From the NCBI GenBank assembly GCA_964030475.1, contig CAXIPT010000001.1:1021682-1085681 (forward strand): a DNA stretch of 64,000 nucleotides, given 5' to 3'. Each line of letters starts with the position of its first letter. Position 1 is the stretch's first letter. This DNA comes from Tethya wilhelma (Eukaryota; Porifera; Demospongiae; Tethyida; Tethyidae). Of this stretch, positions 11,424 to 24,473 are shown piece after piece. The notes under the pieces were generated by a model. It saw nothing but the letters and a program-made list of their open reading frames with translations, was not told the DNA's origin and made no database searches. The position numbers and the translations under genes were made by a program.

Positions 11424-11819
11424 TTGACTGACTGTGCAACAAAACATGACAGGTACAGGTGCACTTGCTTTGACACAAAAATATAAATCACCATAACTCA
11501 TAAGAATGAACAGTACAATATTATGACCTGCACAGATTAAAATCAAGATCAAAAAATAATCACTTTGATGTGGATACACTGATGATAATACACATTAACA
11601 AGATCACATGTGATAATATAGCGATGATATACGAAGGGTAAAAAGCCTTAGTTCAGCAGCAGAGAATAAGTTCAATGATCGATTGTGTGTTAAGAGTGTG
11701 ATAATTATGAGCATGCATATGGATGCATATGACAATCAGCATAGTGTTGTAAGGTTTAAATAATTATGATTTGACTTGTGATGATCAATGTGATTAGAGA
11801 AGTGATAACAGGGCCGGGT
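11048..11819. other. Spacer between uL23m and the Bcl-2 gene
   Basis: AT-rich non-coding sequence with a (CA)n tract at about 11388-11420. It must hold the 3' UTRs of the two convergent genes. Short frames here are broken by the microsatellite and show no family similarity. Confidence 0.6.
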
Positions 11820-14205
11820 TCACTTGTTGAACAGCGACTTTACCTGGTAGAACACGAAACCGGCACTCAACCCTACACCCACTGAGTACATGAACTCTGC
11901 CCCTCCAGCACTGTGAGGTTGAGTTGGTGTCCTATCGTAGACCTCGACATCGGGTCGTCTCGTACAGTGCCCCGCCCTCTGGGGGTGTGGTTTAGTAATG
12001 GAGCTCCTCCTATCGCCGGGCTGAGATGTGATGCTGTTCTTTCTTGATGACTCCACCGAGCCAGGATCGAGACTGCTATAGGAGGCAAGACTGGTGCAGC
12101 TACTAGTTGAATTATGGTGGAGCTGAGTCAGCATTTCTCCTCCGATACCAAACTGCACAACGTGTGGAGGACTCACAGAGAGTGAGAGTGTTTCGATAGA
12201 GGAGTGGATTCCACTGTCGACACGATAGTCCCCGGCCTCGGGCTGGGAGTGGGTGGGATGGGGGGAGTTGACGATGTAGGGGGAGGCTATGGGGGCCATG
12301 GGGTCCGAGGGGAACACCATCTCCTCCTCATCAGCACCCCCCGTCAGGGGACTGTCGTCATCCTCATCATCCCCCTCATTGAACTCAGCACAGGAATCGG
12401 ACGGGTAGACGTTGCTCTCCATGTTCCCATTCTCAGACCAACTCCACACCCGATTGCGGCCGCCAAACTCTGGTTGTGTTCTGCTCCTGGAGAGAGCTGG
12501 GGGTGTCTGGTTGGAGCAGCGAGCACGAGAGAGCTTGGGGGTGTGGGTCCACGGCTCTGAGCAGGAGGAGGGGGCCGTCTGGATCTGGCACTGAGGGAGG
12601 AGAGGGGTGCTTTGGACCTCCGAGAGACAGAGGGAGTGACGAGTGGCAGTGCCATGAAGAGGGAGGCATTCCGTGCAACGGAGGAAGGCACCCTGTGAGT
12701 GTGTGAGTGTGTGAGTGTGTGTGTGTGTGAGTGTGTGAGTGTGTGAGTGTGTGGAGGAAGTGCGTGTCTGTACACATGTGTGCAAGCTAGCATTCCACAG
12801 TGTCTATTGGAGCTGTTAATAATTGTATCTAACAATGGCTCACTATTTGCTAATGTAAACCAACAGATTGGAGCAGGCAGAAATGGGATAAAATACCAAC
12901 ACTCAGGCCACTCCATCAATTTGTCCAACCTCCATTCACACAACTACATACAATATACTTTCTTACTAGGTTACCATGGCAACTGATACTATCGGAGCCA
13001 TAGATTCTAGCTGATCTGTTTAGTCCGCACATAATCTAATTATTCACTCACTCAACCATTAAACACATACACGCTGGGAAGAGTCATTACACCACATTAC
13101 ATAACCAGCACTCGTACAGTCATGCCTACTCTATACCATCCCATGGTGTTGTTCAGGTGGCTGGTCAGTTATGATGACCAATTGTTTTTATAACTGCACA
13201 ATACCGGCAAACAATCACTCACTCACTGCTGTGCTGGCTAGTGTATACTGTACAGAGGCTAGATGCGTTCAGAAGCTCAACCTTCTGTGATGTTGATGCT
13301 ATTCAGGAGCTAAAAGAGGCTGAGTGCTTCCGACAAATGGCATAAAAGGCACACACTTGCAGTGAATTGGAGATTTTGGCACACGTCCCACAAAACACCC
13401 ACCTCTGAAATACATCAACTGTGCCAACTATATAATCCACACAGACCCCATTATCTGCATACAATATTAACTACACTGAGTGCATAAAATACACATATAA
13501 ACTCCCATATCTTAAAGCACTCACCCATCCTCCTGATCTGCTGATCCATGGTGCAACCTGGTTTATCAGTAGGTTCCAGAATTTCTTAAAGGTGACCCAT
13601 TTCTCATCATTCTCATGAGGTTCTTCGGGAGAAGACAGGATGAGCTGCTTGAGGAGATGGGACAAGAGAGAGATGATCTCTTGAACTCTCCTCCAAGTCA
13701 ACCGAGAGGAGGTCATAGAATTTAAGAAGAATTGTTCAATTTGGTAGACTTTGTCAGACTGGTCTATCTCGTCTCCAATGGACTTCAGACGGTCTGCTAT
13801 CTTCTTAGCTAAGACCTTCTGAGGGTCTCCTCGACAGTTGATGGGGTTGCTCTGTAAGTTAGTGTGTGTGTACAATAGACAACTGTTGATTCCAAATGTG
13901 GGTTAAGTGTGTATACAGGTGCTAAAGTAGGCATTGTAGATGAAAGAAAGGTACTTGGAGTATATGTTATACATAGCATCAAAGGATCCCCATTGTTGTG
14001 TCTTATCATTCTTAAGGTAAACAACTGCTTGGATTTGCACAAGTTGCCATGTGCTTTTCAGTGTAGCCTAATAGCTAGCCAATCATGTTGACGATGACTT
14101 TCAATAGCATGTAGAAGCAAGACAACTGTTTACAATATGCTACAAGTGGAAATGACTAACTTTCAATCTTAGAAACATCAAAAGTAGTTAAAATTTGCTT
14201 ATTTC

Positions 14206-14243
<38 letters not shown>

Positions 14244-15347
14244 CAGTGCTGTGTTGGACTGTGCATGATCAGAACATTACTGTTGACGTCTCAGTTGCCA
14301 AGTTGTCGACACTAAATATCAATATTCATTGCGCCCATTTAGCAAGCTCAGCAATGTATGAATAAACATTAGAGTAATTATCACCTACAATTATCCACAT
14401 AGCCATTACCATGATCAGCACCCACTTAGGTAGCAGAAGAGGTGTTGTGACTTACTTTAATAAATAGCACTCACTACATACACATTATAACATATGCTCC
14501 AGCCAACGACCCACATCACATCCATTATCATGAATATTCACTCTCACACACTCACACACTCGCACACCTTGAGCTGTGCAACATTGTGCCGTGCTTCAAC
14601 CTCCCGCACTACTGCAGCTCTCTTCTTCCCTCTTGCAGCTCCAGTGCAGCTCTTGTTTGCAGGCATCCACCGTCCAGGGTTTGAAGGAGGGTAGGACTGG
14701 ACCAGGTCAGAGTTTGGGGAGAAAAGGGGTGGATCTTGCGCTGGAGTTGTCTTTCCCGAGCTCCCGCTACTCATGCTAGAGTTGCCTCTCTTGTATTTGG
14801 GTCTCTTGACGTCCAGAAACAGTGAGCCTGGTCGCTTGCAGCCGCTGCTGCTGCTCTCCGTGGTTGTGTTCCCGTCATTGTTCCTACAACTTGATGAAGC
14901 ACTTTTACACGCTCTGGCTTGTGAAATGATTACATAATCTTGCTCGTCAGTTACCGTCAGTGAAGCTGAAACAGGTGTCGACGTTGCTAGGGGCGAACCA
15001 CCATCTGTAACTTCTGTGTGAGAGCTTTGATCGTGTGTGGCGACTAGTGAATCGTCACTACAAGAGAGTTTATCGTTGCCACGAATGCTGGTCGAGTGTA
15101 CCAAACAGGGATGGGTCTCCCGCGACTTTGAAAGTGGAGTGCATGGTGCTTTTGTTGTATGACCTGTTGTCTGTGGCTCAACGAGTCTAGCTCTAGGAAT
15201 ATTCTCACTTGTGACGTACTGTAAGAAAACGTCAACTGTACGTCTCTGGGTCTCTTGCAGCTCAGTAGATCCATTACTGGCCATGTCTTCGTTACTGCAT
15301 GTACAAAACAACTGATCGACTAGTTCTACACTAGCTTCGTCGCTCAT
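11820..15347 (-). CDS. Multidomain Bcl-2 family protein with long N- and C-terminal inserts
   Basis: Three exons (15347-14568, 13851-13525, 12692-11820), both junctions phase 0, encode 659 residues. Exon 1 has a helix like Mcl-1 alpha-1 (ETQRRTVDVFLQYV, about 32-45), then a Ser/Thr-rich loop. Exon 2 carries the core: BH3 LAKKIADRLKSIGDEID (274-290), a BH1-like TWRRV (312-316), and BH2 PWISRSGGWGAF (361-372), which spans the exon 2/3 junction. Exon 3 adds about 265 residues of Ser/Pro/acidic sequence, then a tail-anchor helix at the extreme C-terminus (about 636-659, ending KSLFNK). Such proteins act at the outer mitochondrial membrane in apoptosis control. The extra segment between BH2 and the anchor resembles the layout of BCL2L13, while the long loop before BH3 resembles MCL1. 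BH1 lacks the usual Gly (NWGR to TWRR). Pro- or anti-apoptotic role cannot be told from sequence. Confidence 0.87.
14206..14241. repeat. (TG)n microsatellite
   Basis: A TG tract in intron 1 of the Bcl-2 family gene. The same gene also has a GTGAG/TG-rich stretch beginning at the exon 1 donor and CACACT repeats running into the exon 3 acceptor. Confidence 0.85.
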
Positions 15348-15605
15348 TTGTAGTTGCCTTTTTTTCTAATTTTTTTTTTTAGTGGCAGTGTATTTGTGGT
15401 CTTTTATACTGTCAGTGTGACAATTGATTAATTGTTTAAATATACACTTCCTGTTTTGGGTGCAAAAGTGCAAATTAGCTAATTAGCCGCGCCGCGGTTA
15501 TTATCACATGATGCTTGGTAGACACGCCTATTTGCTTGTTTCATCATCATCACGTATCTTCTTGTTTATCTGCTTTCTGAGATAAAAGGGGCTTGTTTGC
15601 AGACC
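15348..15605. promoter_or_regulatory. 258-bp bidirectional promoter region
   Basis: Interval between the ATG of the Bcl-2 gene (minus) and that of the unknown 240-residue gene (plus). It contains a CpG-rich core GCCGCGCCGCGG, a CACATGATG word and a poly(A/T) stretch next to the Bcl-2 gene. There is no clear TATA box. The arrangement implies shared control; this is inference. Confidence 0.5.
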
Positions 15606-16670
15606 ATGGCAAGTATAAACGAGGATCAGTCATTCAGTGAACCGTCTCAAATTGAAAGAGAGGCTCTAGAAAGGACGTGCAAAGAGCTAATTACCAGTTT
15701 TGTGAAAATGAAATTCGACGGATTCCCAGCAAACAATTCAGGTATATAATTTTTGTAAAAAAAAAATTTCTCGCCTTCTTAACAAACTACAAGTATTTTC
15801 CAAGTATTTGCAAGTAAAAACGAGCCTGAACAGTACAAGGCACACCCCTTTTTTAATGCATGTATATAATACGTGTACCAGATTCAGTGTTTGTGTATCT
15901 TACAAGGGTTAATAGTCTAGTTTCTGAAATACCCACGCACCTACAGAAATGATGCCTATTGGTCAATCAAACACAAAAGGAACGGTGCTTAGCACTGACA
16001 AGAAGAAATCAAGAAAGAACCGTGACTCTCCTACAGCATCACAAGAGGAGGGCTATCACGAAGGCTCCATTGAGAGTAGTGTGGACTGCCCCGACGAAGG
16101 AGCAACAACGACCCAAGCTGACAATTCCACTCACGCTCACCTCACAGAGCTAGTGGAGAAGGTCAATGTGTCCAGTGAACTGAGCGAGGTGGTGCCACAG
16201 ACCTTACCAATGGAGCTACGGTCTGACCTGAGCTCTGTGAAACAGTCCGACGTCAAACAGATGTACAACGTTGAGGAGAGTGTGAGGAAGATGAACGAGG
16301 GCGAGCTCTCACAGGTTGAACTGGTGGCCTTGCACTGGAGGAGCTACAGGAACATTTTAGTCTACGACTTGTCAGATTTTCAAGAATTGCAGATGAGATT
16401 TCTACGTTATTTCTCGTCGGTGTTTGCCGATGTCATTGAACTTTGTTACCCCGCCCCTGAAGCCAGACAAGGACTGGTAAGTAGCTGTATCTACATCACA
16501 TAACTATTATTGTATGCATTTTTTTAAATCGATGTATATAGCAATTTTTTTTTCTTGCTTTTTTGTTTTCTTTTTCATGACCTCACAAACTATTACATAC
16601 ACATGTTTTTCAGGAGGGCTACTTGTTGCGGGAGTTTCAAGCACACATTGGCACAAGACCCTCTGCATAA
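15606..16670 (+). CDS. Unrecognised 240-residue protein
   Basis: Three exons (15606-15741, 15947-16476, 16614-16670) with consistent GT-AG junctions and phases, ending in TAA. The N-terminus is acidic and helical (EREALERTCKELITSFVKM). The middle, about residues 50-140, is polar, Ser/Thr/Gln/Asp-rich and probably disordered, with a basic patch KKKSRKNR. The C-terminal ~80 residues look folded and helical, with aromatic and hydrophobic residues (LVALHWRSYRNILVYDLSDF, then FLRYFSSVFADVIELCYP). There is no signal peptide and no membrane span. I do not recognise the family. It is head-to-head with the Bcl-2 family gene. A likely poly(A) signal AATAAA lies near 17106. Confidence 0.75.
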
Positions 16671-17278
16671 ATGCATGAGCTCAACTCACAGCAGCTGTCA
16701 GGTCTCATAACGTAAACAATCACCGTCTAGTCTCATCTCTCTCTCTCTCTCTGGAATCATTCTCCAACAACTCATAATGCATAGTGGGTGTTTGTCTCAT
16801 ACAAACCACATAATTATCATAATTTGATATTGTCCAAACTGTATAATAATTATCATCTTATTATATCTCCTTTATATGTTTGTTGTTGATATATTGTGTG
16901 CTTGTATCACTTAATAATTGTCATTTTGGCACAATAACGTAATTAACTTTGCATGCAAGTCTCTGTCACATGTATTCAGTTCAGGTTCATACATATTCAT
17001 TCGTTATTCTCTGCAAGCTTGTGCTGGTTGCAAGTTATCAGTGTTTGAGTGTCTGTTGTTTCTCTTATCAAAAAATGACTTGACAAAAATGAATTCATTG
17101 CAGAACAATAAAATATTTTTAGCATTGTAATAAGTGACTATGAATGAATTAGATTAGTGGGCAGGGATTGCACTGATGATGGTGAAACACCAAAGAACAC
17201 ATGATTTATGATGGTGCATGTCATATGATGATCATGATGAGAGACAGCTAAGGAAATGACTCAAATTTGAAAGATGTG

Positions 17279-17328
<50 letters not shown>

Positions 17329-17376
17329 GGTGTGTTTGGTGATGTGACTGTGTGTGACTGTGTGTGTGGTGGCTGT
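16671..17376. other. Convergent 3' spacer
   Basis: AT-rich spacer between the unknown 240-residue gene and the exostosin-2 stop codon, with (CT)n at about 16738-16752 and a TG repeat at 17281-17323. No supportable coding sequence. Confidence 0.6.
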
Positions 17377-18696
17377 TCACAGTTCTCCCATATTAGGATA
17401 GCTCATGAGATGTTCTTCCACAGGCTCCTTATAGAGGAGAGGGTCCAACCGGAACTTGACAGCTGAGAGGGGCATTCCTTTAAAGAATCGCTCAAAGATG
17501 TTGACACATTCATCACGTTCAAGGTAATGCTCTGGATCATTCCATAGAGAGTCATCAGAGCTGCAGGAGGGACAAGTGAACTTCTTTCTTGGTGAAACCT
17601 ACACAAGAGAAGGAAGAGAGAGAGAGAGTACATGAGAGAGTACGTGAGAGAGCAACAAGAATCCACCTAGCAACAAACATTGAGATCACCACTAATAGCT
17701 GTATGTACACTCCCACCTCATGAATACCTGAATGAAAGACCTCTGATGAAAAAGGGGGTATTCCAAAAATGCTGACTAATTTAGATGGGCAAGCATAAAC
17801 TTGCACTCCTGAATTATAATTAGGATATTCCCTGGGACACTCCCATCAGCAAGGACCCTATCAACAAGCAATAACAAGCATCACTATCATAACAGACCAA
17901 CAGACCACATTGACAGGGCACTGTGTGTGTGTGTGGTATTGTGCAATGGGTAATGTGCTATAGGTGTGGTGCAGAACAGATAGAAAAAACACAATTATAC
18001 TCAAATTCTTGCACTAAACTGACCATCCCAGCATGCAAGCATGCAATGGGATTAGTATGTGCAGACAATATACATGCAAGTACCATCAGCAGTAGCTGAC
18101 TACTCATATCTAATCTCAGCAGGATCATATTACATTAATTTTTATTAAAATTATGTGCATTGTGAAATAAAATAATTATTGTGAAATTACCAGAGTGGAA
18201 CACCTTAACATTTGACCATATAAGGGCATAACTATAGACCTGTATCAAACAATGACTCCACATCATGCAGGACACATGGATGGGATAGAGCATCACACAC
18301 TGTGAGATCACTGCAAGGAAGTGGGCTGCAACTAACACTGTATTAAGCTTATTCTAAAACAGGAAGGCTTGTCATCCTACTGATAATTAGCTGCTACTCC
18401 AGTCAGCATAGTGAGGTACTGACAGAGAGCCTGACATTATTGTAGGTTTGAGTTGCGCTGAAATATTCAAAGTAAAATAGAAGCTTTTATTTCTGTAAAC
18501 AAAACAGCAATAGACACACACACGTAATTTGTACACCTGATCTTGGCTACAATTAGAACTATATTTTTTGCATTCTTTGAATTTTTGATACTTTTTTTGC
18601 ACAAAGAGTACATAAACAGAGTTCAATCTTTTGATGATATCACCACAGCTACACTGAGCTACACCTCCCAAAGGCAGAGACTACACATATTGAAAC

Positions 18697-18762
<66 letters not shown>

Positions 18763-21700
18763 CAAATGACTCGTGATGATGCAAACTGGTAGTGCCTAGC
18801 ACGGCATCATGGCTACTGCTGACGGTGAGCCCTCTCCATAGCAACCCAAAGGACCAAGTACAGAGAGTCTAATGACGACAAATCATTATCAAGGAAGCTA
18901 CAAGACATCAAGGGGAATAAAGGACACGAAATATTAATTTTACTAGAATAGGCACACCCTATGCAAACTAGAATCACCACCAGTCTAGGGATCAAATTAA
19001 CAGACCTTTATGGGTGATTAGTTGAGCCTGCATACAAAGCACTATAGGATAGATTGCACTTGTCACATTAAGGCACATGTACAATATTACTACATGCTAT
19101 GTAGTTTGGCTGTTTCTTGACAAGACCTAGCTAGACAGGTTGTAACAGGCACAATTGGCCACGAGTGAAAGGATTCACTGTTCTCAGCATTTTCTTTCAG
19201 CTTCCATCTGTCCTCCAACAACCTTCTGCACAAGGTGTGTCATTCATTCACTCCACCATACTAGGGTGACAGTGTGTGTGACACCTTGAATAGCAACCCA
19301 ACAATACGGGGGAGAGCCTTTGTCAGTAATACTGCCTTAAACCAACATGTGAATGACTTGTTAAAATAATAGGCTAGAGTTGTCATGTTTGTCAAACAGG
19401 GTACTCTTCCCTAGTAGTAGGATCCCTCACTGCATTGTTCCAGCAGCGAGCCATTAATGGCTTGTAGAACAAGCTTACTAGCAAATTACACCACAAAGAC
19501 AAGCACGTAAAATTGTTTCCCATACTGATAATTTTATGGAGTGCTGGATCCAGGACCTATCCTCTGCACCAGTGCACAGCCTGGGTCAGCCCATATGGAC
19601 AAATGGAATAATTCATTGATCCAATTAAGCATTGCTAGTGAAAGCTACCAGCCCACCAGTCAGCCCCACTATATAAATATATAGCACCTGCTGTTATGAA
19701 TGATGAGTTCCTTAGCTAGGAACATACTACATACTTCCAAGACACACAAACAAGAGATAGTAGCGAATCGTTGCCACTAGAAGTAGCTATGTAGCGTGAA
19801 GAGACAAGGAAGCAACTGCATTACCCAAGTGGAACGAGACAACTGTCCGCTAACGTTCTCTCCTTCCAAATACATTATCATTATAATGCAATTGTGATAA
19901 ATAAATTGTGCAACTCTGAATATTCATCAACACTTACAAGATAACAGTTGTAGATAACTGTCATAACCTTATAGCTTGTACACATAGCTTATCTTAGCTT
20001 ATAGTAACCTGTGACATTGTACAGTCATGTATGTACATATGTAGCACAGTAGCTGTTGCAAGAAGAAACTGTTCACTAAAAATACATTAATTTTGTAGGC
20101 CAATGTCTGCTCTATTATATTATACTGAACACACACACCACAATGCATGTGCGTGTTCCAGCTCAGCAGACAACAATTAAGGGATAAGAAGCACTACATT
20201 AACTCCCCACTAAGAGACACTGCTGGCTGGTAACCTGGTACCACCAGGCACCGCACAGTCACGGGCCATGTGCTATATTGCTACCTGGCTGGTGTTGGTG
20301 GTGGTAGGAGGTCCTTGAGAGGTTGCATGCTAAGTGGGCTGCTGAGGGTTCTAATGAGATTATGAGAGCTGAGGCACTTGACTGTAATAGCACACGCTTG
20401 GAGAGTGCTGGAGTGGCACTTCAACAAGCATGGTAATAAGTTTGTTTTGTACAAGTGGTGAGTTGGTTACAATCACAATACACACGTACACACACACGCG
20501 TGCTGCTGTATTGTAAACAAGCAAGCTCAAGGGGGTATGAACTTACCTAGGTGCGGACAGAGACACACACATTCACTGCTACATGTAATGCTGTACAATA
20601 AGATCAAAGCAAAAGGTCCAATTATGATTAAAAACAAGAGATAGCTTGAATTGCCTTTGATGTCTGGGGAGGTAACTTGGTGGTTATGGTACAGGCATAG
20701 CAGCCTCCACCCCAGTGAGATGACCACTTCACAGAGACACATTACAACAGCCCACTGAAAGGGAAGCAGGCATTGTGTGGTTCACAGCACACAATAACAC
20801 AAGGAGTCACTGTAGCCTAGTTGAGCTTCCCTCACACACTGCAGTCAACCAAAGAGCATTGCACAACTCTACTTTTATAGTAGCTTGGTTCTGAGGTGGT
20901 TAACATTAGCATGGGATGCTCAGGTAGCTAGCCAGGCATTAAAGGCCTGGGTTATCCAATTAGAGTACAGTCACACACTCACATTCCAGGAAAGATGCCC
21001 CCATAAACATTCTCCATGGCAACTCATAGCACGGCCAGGTGGTGTGTAGTGAGTGTGGTTGAATAGGTCACCCCACATCCCAGCCACAAAGGACATTCCA
21101 TGGGGAAGCTTCAATAGTCCTACTATCATAGTAAACAGACACATTCACAGCACCAAGAGGGCATTGTGGGAGAGAGAGAGGGAGAGAGAGAGTGTGTATT
21201 TTTGTGTAGTATCAAAATAGAGGAGCAAGCACTTTATATTGTCTAGAGTATTATGATAAGCACTTGCTATTGTTGGTAGCAAACTTGTTGTAAAATTGAA
21301 GTAAGTGGCTCCTACAGGCTAGTGCTTGTCTAGACAGACTGTATGGCAATTCATCAGCTAATGGGAATCTGGGGGTGGGCTATAGGCTCTCAAAGGCCTT
21401 CTCCAAATTCTCCAGAATGCCAGAAACTGCTTCCTCTATCATACACATGCAAACATGAGTCCACCATTATTCTCTTTGCATGGGTTCATAGTTCACGTAA
21501 AAAAGCACACACAAACTAATGTGTGTGCAGACAGCAAGCTAAGCTGGCCACTCATCAAACAACTCTCAAAGGAAGAGCCCTCTAAGAAAAATGACAAAGT
21601 GCACCACTTGAAATGTGCACATCATGCCACAGTTCATGCCACAGTTCATGCCAGGCAAGTCACAAGCTTGTGTTATCAAAGCAATGAGGATACACAGCAA

Positions 21701-22105
21701 TGTTTATTTTTCACAGTACATCAATGGCAACAGGCAGGCTAAACAAAACTTGTTTTTTAGCTATTTTTTCAACAAGAACTGCATGACAGCAAAGTAAGCT
21801 TTGAGTGCACGTGCATCAGGTGATGGTTACTATTTTTGGATGCTAATTCTATAATTAGCAGAACACACAAACTAGTAAACAATATATGCAAGGAGCAGAA
21901 CACACAAACTAGTAGTAGCTAGTAAACAACATTGAGCAGTGCTGTCTCTAACCCCCTGCTTCAAACTGCTGTGCTCTGCTTGTTGATATGATGGCCACAT
22001 AGACTGACAGTGGATACCTAATTAAATTCATTATTTACAATACCCTTAGCTGTATACACTATATTCCATACACATAAACACACTCACTCACACACAAACA
22101 AACAC

Positions 22106-22141
<36 letters not shown>

Positions 22142-22590
22142 TTAATGGAGGAAGTCCAGTGTGATTGGCCACCAGGAAGTTCATGGCTATATCCTCACAG
22201 TTCATGTGAGAATCAACCCACTTCCTTATGTCACTGGGCATCACATGGGTGTAGAGATAGTGGAAGTACTGGAAAATACAAAGCACACAGTCGTCTCAAA
22301 TCAAGAACTTTAATGCATACATTACAGACATTACAGTCATCTAATGATAAATTTTGGCACAGCTCTGATAGGAGTCCAACCTATCTTAGACCAACTCTCC
22401 TCTCTCCTGGTGGTGGTGGTTATCTCACCTTGTGGTAGAAGGAGGCTCCAGTGAGCACCAGGGAGATGTTGTTGAGCCAACTGGACTCATACTTCCACCT
22501 TCCAGTGACCTTCTTATCTTGAGTCGTTGAGAGATCAATGTGAACACGACCTGGAAATCCAACAAGACGGTTTGGGAACTCTTTCCACGC

Positions 22591-22639
<49 letters not shown>

Positions 22640-22967
22640 GGAGGGACAGACGGGTCATTTGCATATCAAATGACAGGACAGAGACAATAAATTATTAAAA
22701 TTTAATTTTATTGTATTTTTAGCAGGCATGTAAAATGACATGGTTCTGTCTGATAAGCATCTCTCATTAGTGAAAACATTTTACCACAAAGACATACACA
22801 GAGACAACGCTATCATAACGTCATCAGACATGTGTTGGGTTATACGGTTGACTGCCCCTCTACTTACGTGGTCATTACCACACCACGCACACGTACACTG
22901 AGCCAGCATAAACTCATTTGCAACCACCATGTACTGTATACATGTGCACAACTGTGTGCATACAACT

Positions 22968-23010
<43 letters not shown>

Positions 23011-24422
23011 TGCTACATTTACAATGGAGACAATGTACATTCTTGTACATTGTCACAAGCGAATTCCCCAACAGGCTAATTCTAATGACACCTGGTGTTT
23101 ACAAAAGGCCCACTGGGTAGGTGGGAGGGTGCTGATAGAGCAAATAGTCAGCCCACTCTTTCATACTCATTTCCTTGGCAACTGTGGAACTCACAACCAA
23201 TGAATAATTGCTAATAGCTGTTGAATTATTCCTTTCTAAGGAAACCACCTTATCATTCTAGTGTTACATCCCATTGCAAACAGGGCAGGAACTCACCAAA
23301 CCAGAAAAACAAGTTTTAAACTGTAAACATGTCATTACACAACCACCAATGGCTTACATGACACATTGTGACAGTACAGTTGTTGTGTGTTTTGCGATAA
23401 AAATGCGTTGACAAATACCGACTCTCGTTGAGAGTATAAACCACCCTCCCATGAGAGGCCTCTACAAGCCATAACCAACTTTTATCTCAGAGAACATCAG
23501 AAAAAAGCATAAACAATTTGTTGTTTGTTTTGACACTTTTCTTGTCTTTGAAAGACCAAAGAAGCTCAACTCTAGCTGCTCTGATTGTAAGCCAACACCA
23601 AGACAAAAGGAATGATGGAATTCTGTTTGCAACACACACACATCCAACTGATGCAAGCTGTTAAAACTTCATCCTCACAAAGACAGCAACAAAAGCACAC
23701 ACACTATAATACACCAAGCACACACATACACACACACACACACATAGGTTTGACCACATGCACTTGTGTCCCCAGTAAGAGAATCTGGCTATGTTTACAG
23801 TAAAGTATGCCACAGCCTGTGACCTCTATAACAGTATCAGTGAACACACAGGCAGACAGACAGACACATTCTCACTCTCAGTCACCCATCACAGGGGGTA
23901 GTGTGTGTGTGTTGTGACTAAGTGGCCTACAGTACCTTGAAACCAAACTCAAGCTCATCTGCTGTCAACATGGTGATGTCATCATCTAATGAGAACACAG
24001 CGGCGGTGTTGATCTCAGGATAGGGGTAGAATCGGTTGCTCAGTTTGTTCTTCTTGCTCCGGATCACCTGGATGGGCTTCTTGATATGAGGCCACTCGTC
24101 CACTGCAGGTGTGTGTGTGTGTGTGTGTGTGTGTGTTAGATTGGAACCTTTCAAGTTACAGGAATCCCTCCCACAGTCACAGAGATAAACAGTATTCTCA
24201 TAAACAGTAGTATTTTGCTTGTATTAAAACTTTTTACTAGACCGCAACAATTACCAACTGCATTGAAGCTATAAACAGCTATCACAAACTGAAAGTTAAC
24301 ACAGGAGCTCACCTGGGGGTGGCTGTACATCAATGTTGTTCCAAACAACAATAATCTATGAATATGAAAGAGACCCTTTTATTAATTGACGCAATCACAT
24401 ACAAATGCATTCTAGCCTCATT

Positions 24423-24473
<51 letters not shown>

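Noticed and set aside
12204..12560. Gly/Val-rich plus-strand frame
   Set aside because: It is the antisense of the Ser/Pro-rich last exon of the Bcl-2 gene and has no family features.
17599..22139. A hidden gene or extra exon in the 4.5-kb EXT2 intron
   Set aside because: EXT2 protein is continuous across it when compared with the human protein, and no other frame has splice support or family features.
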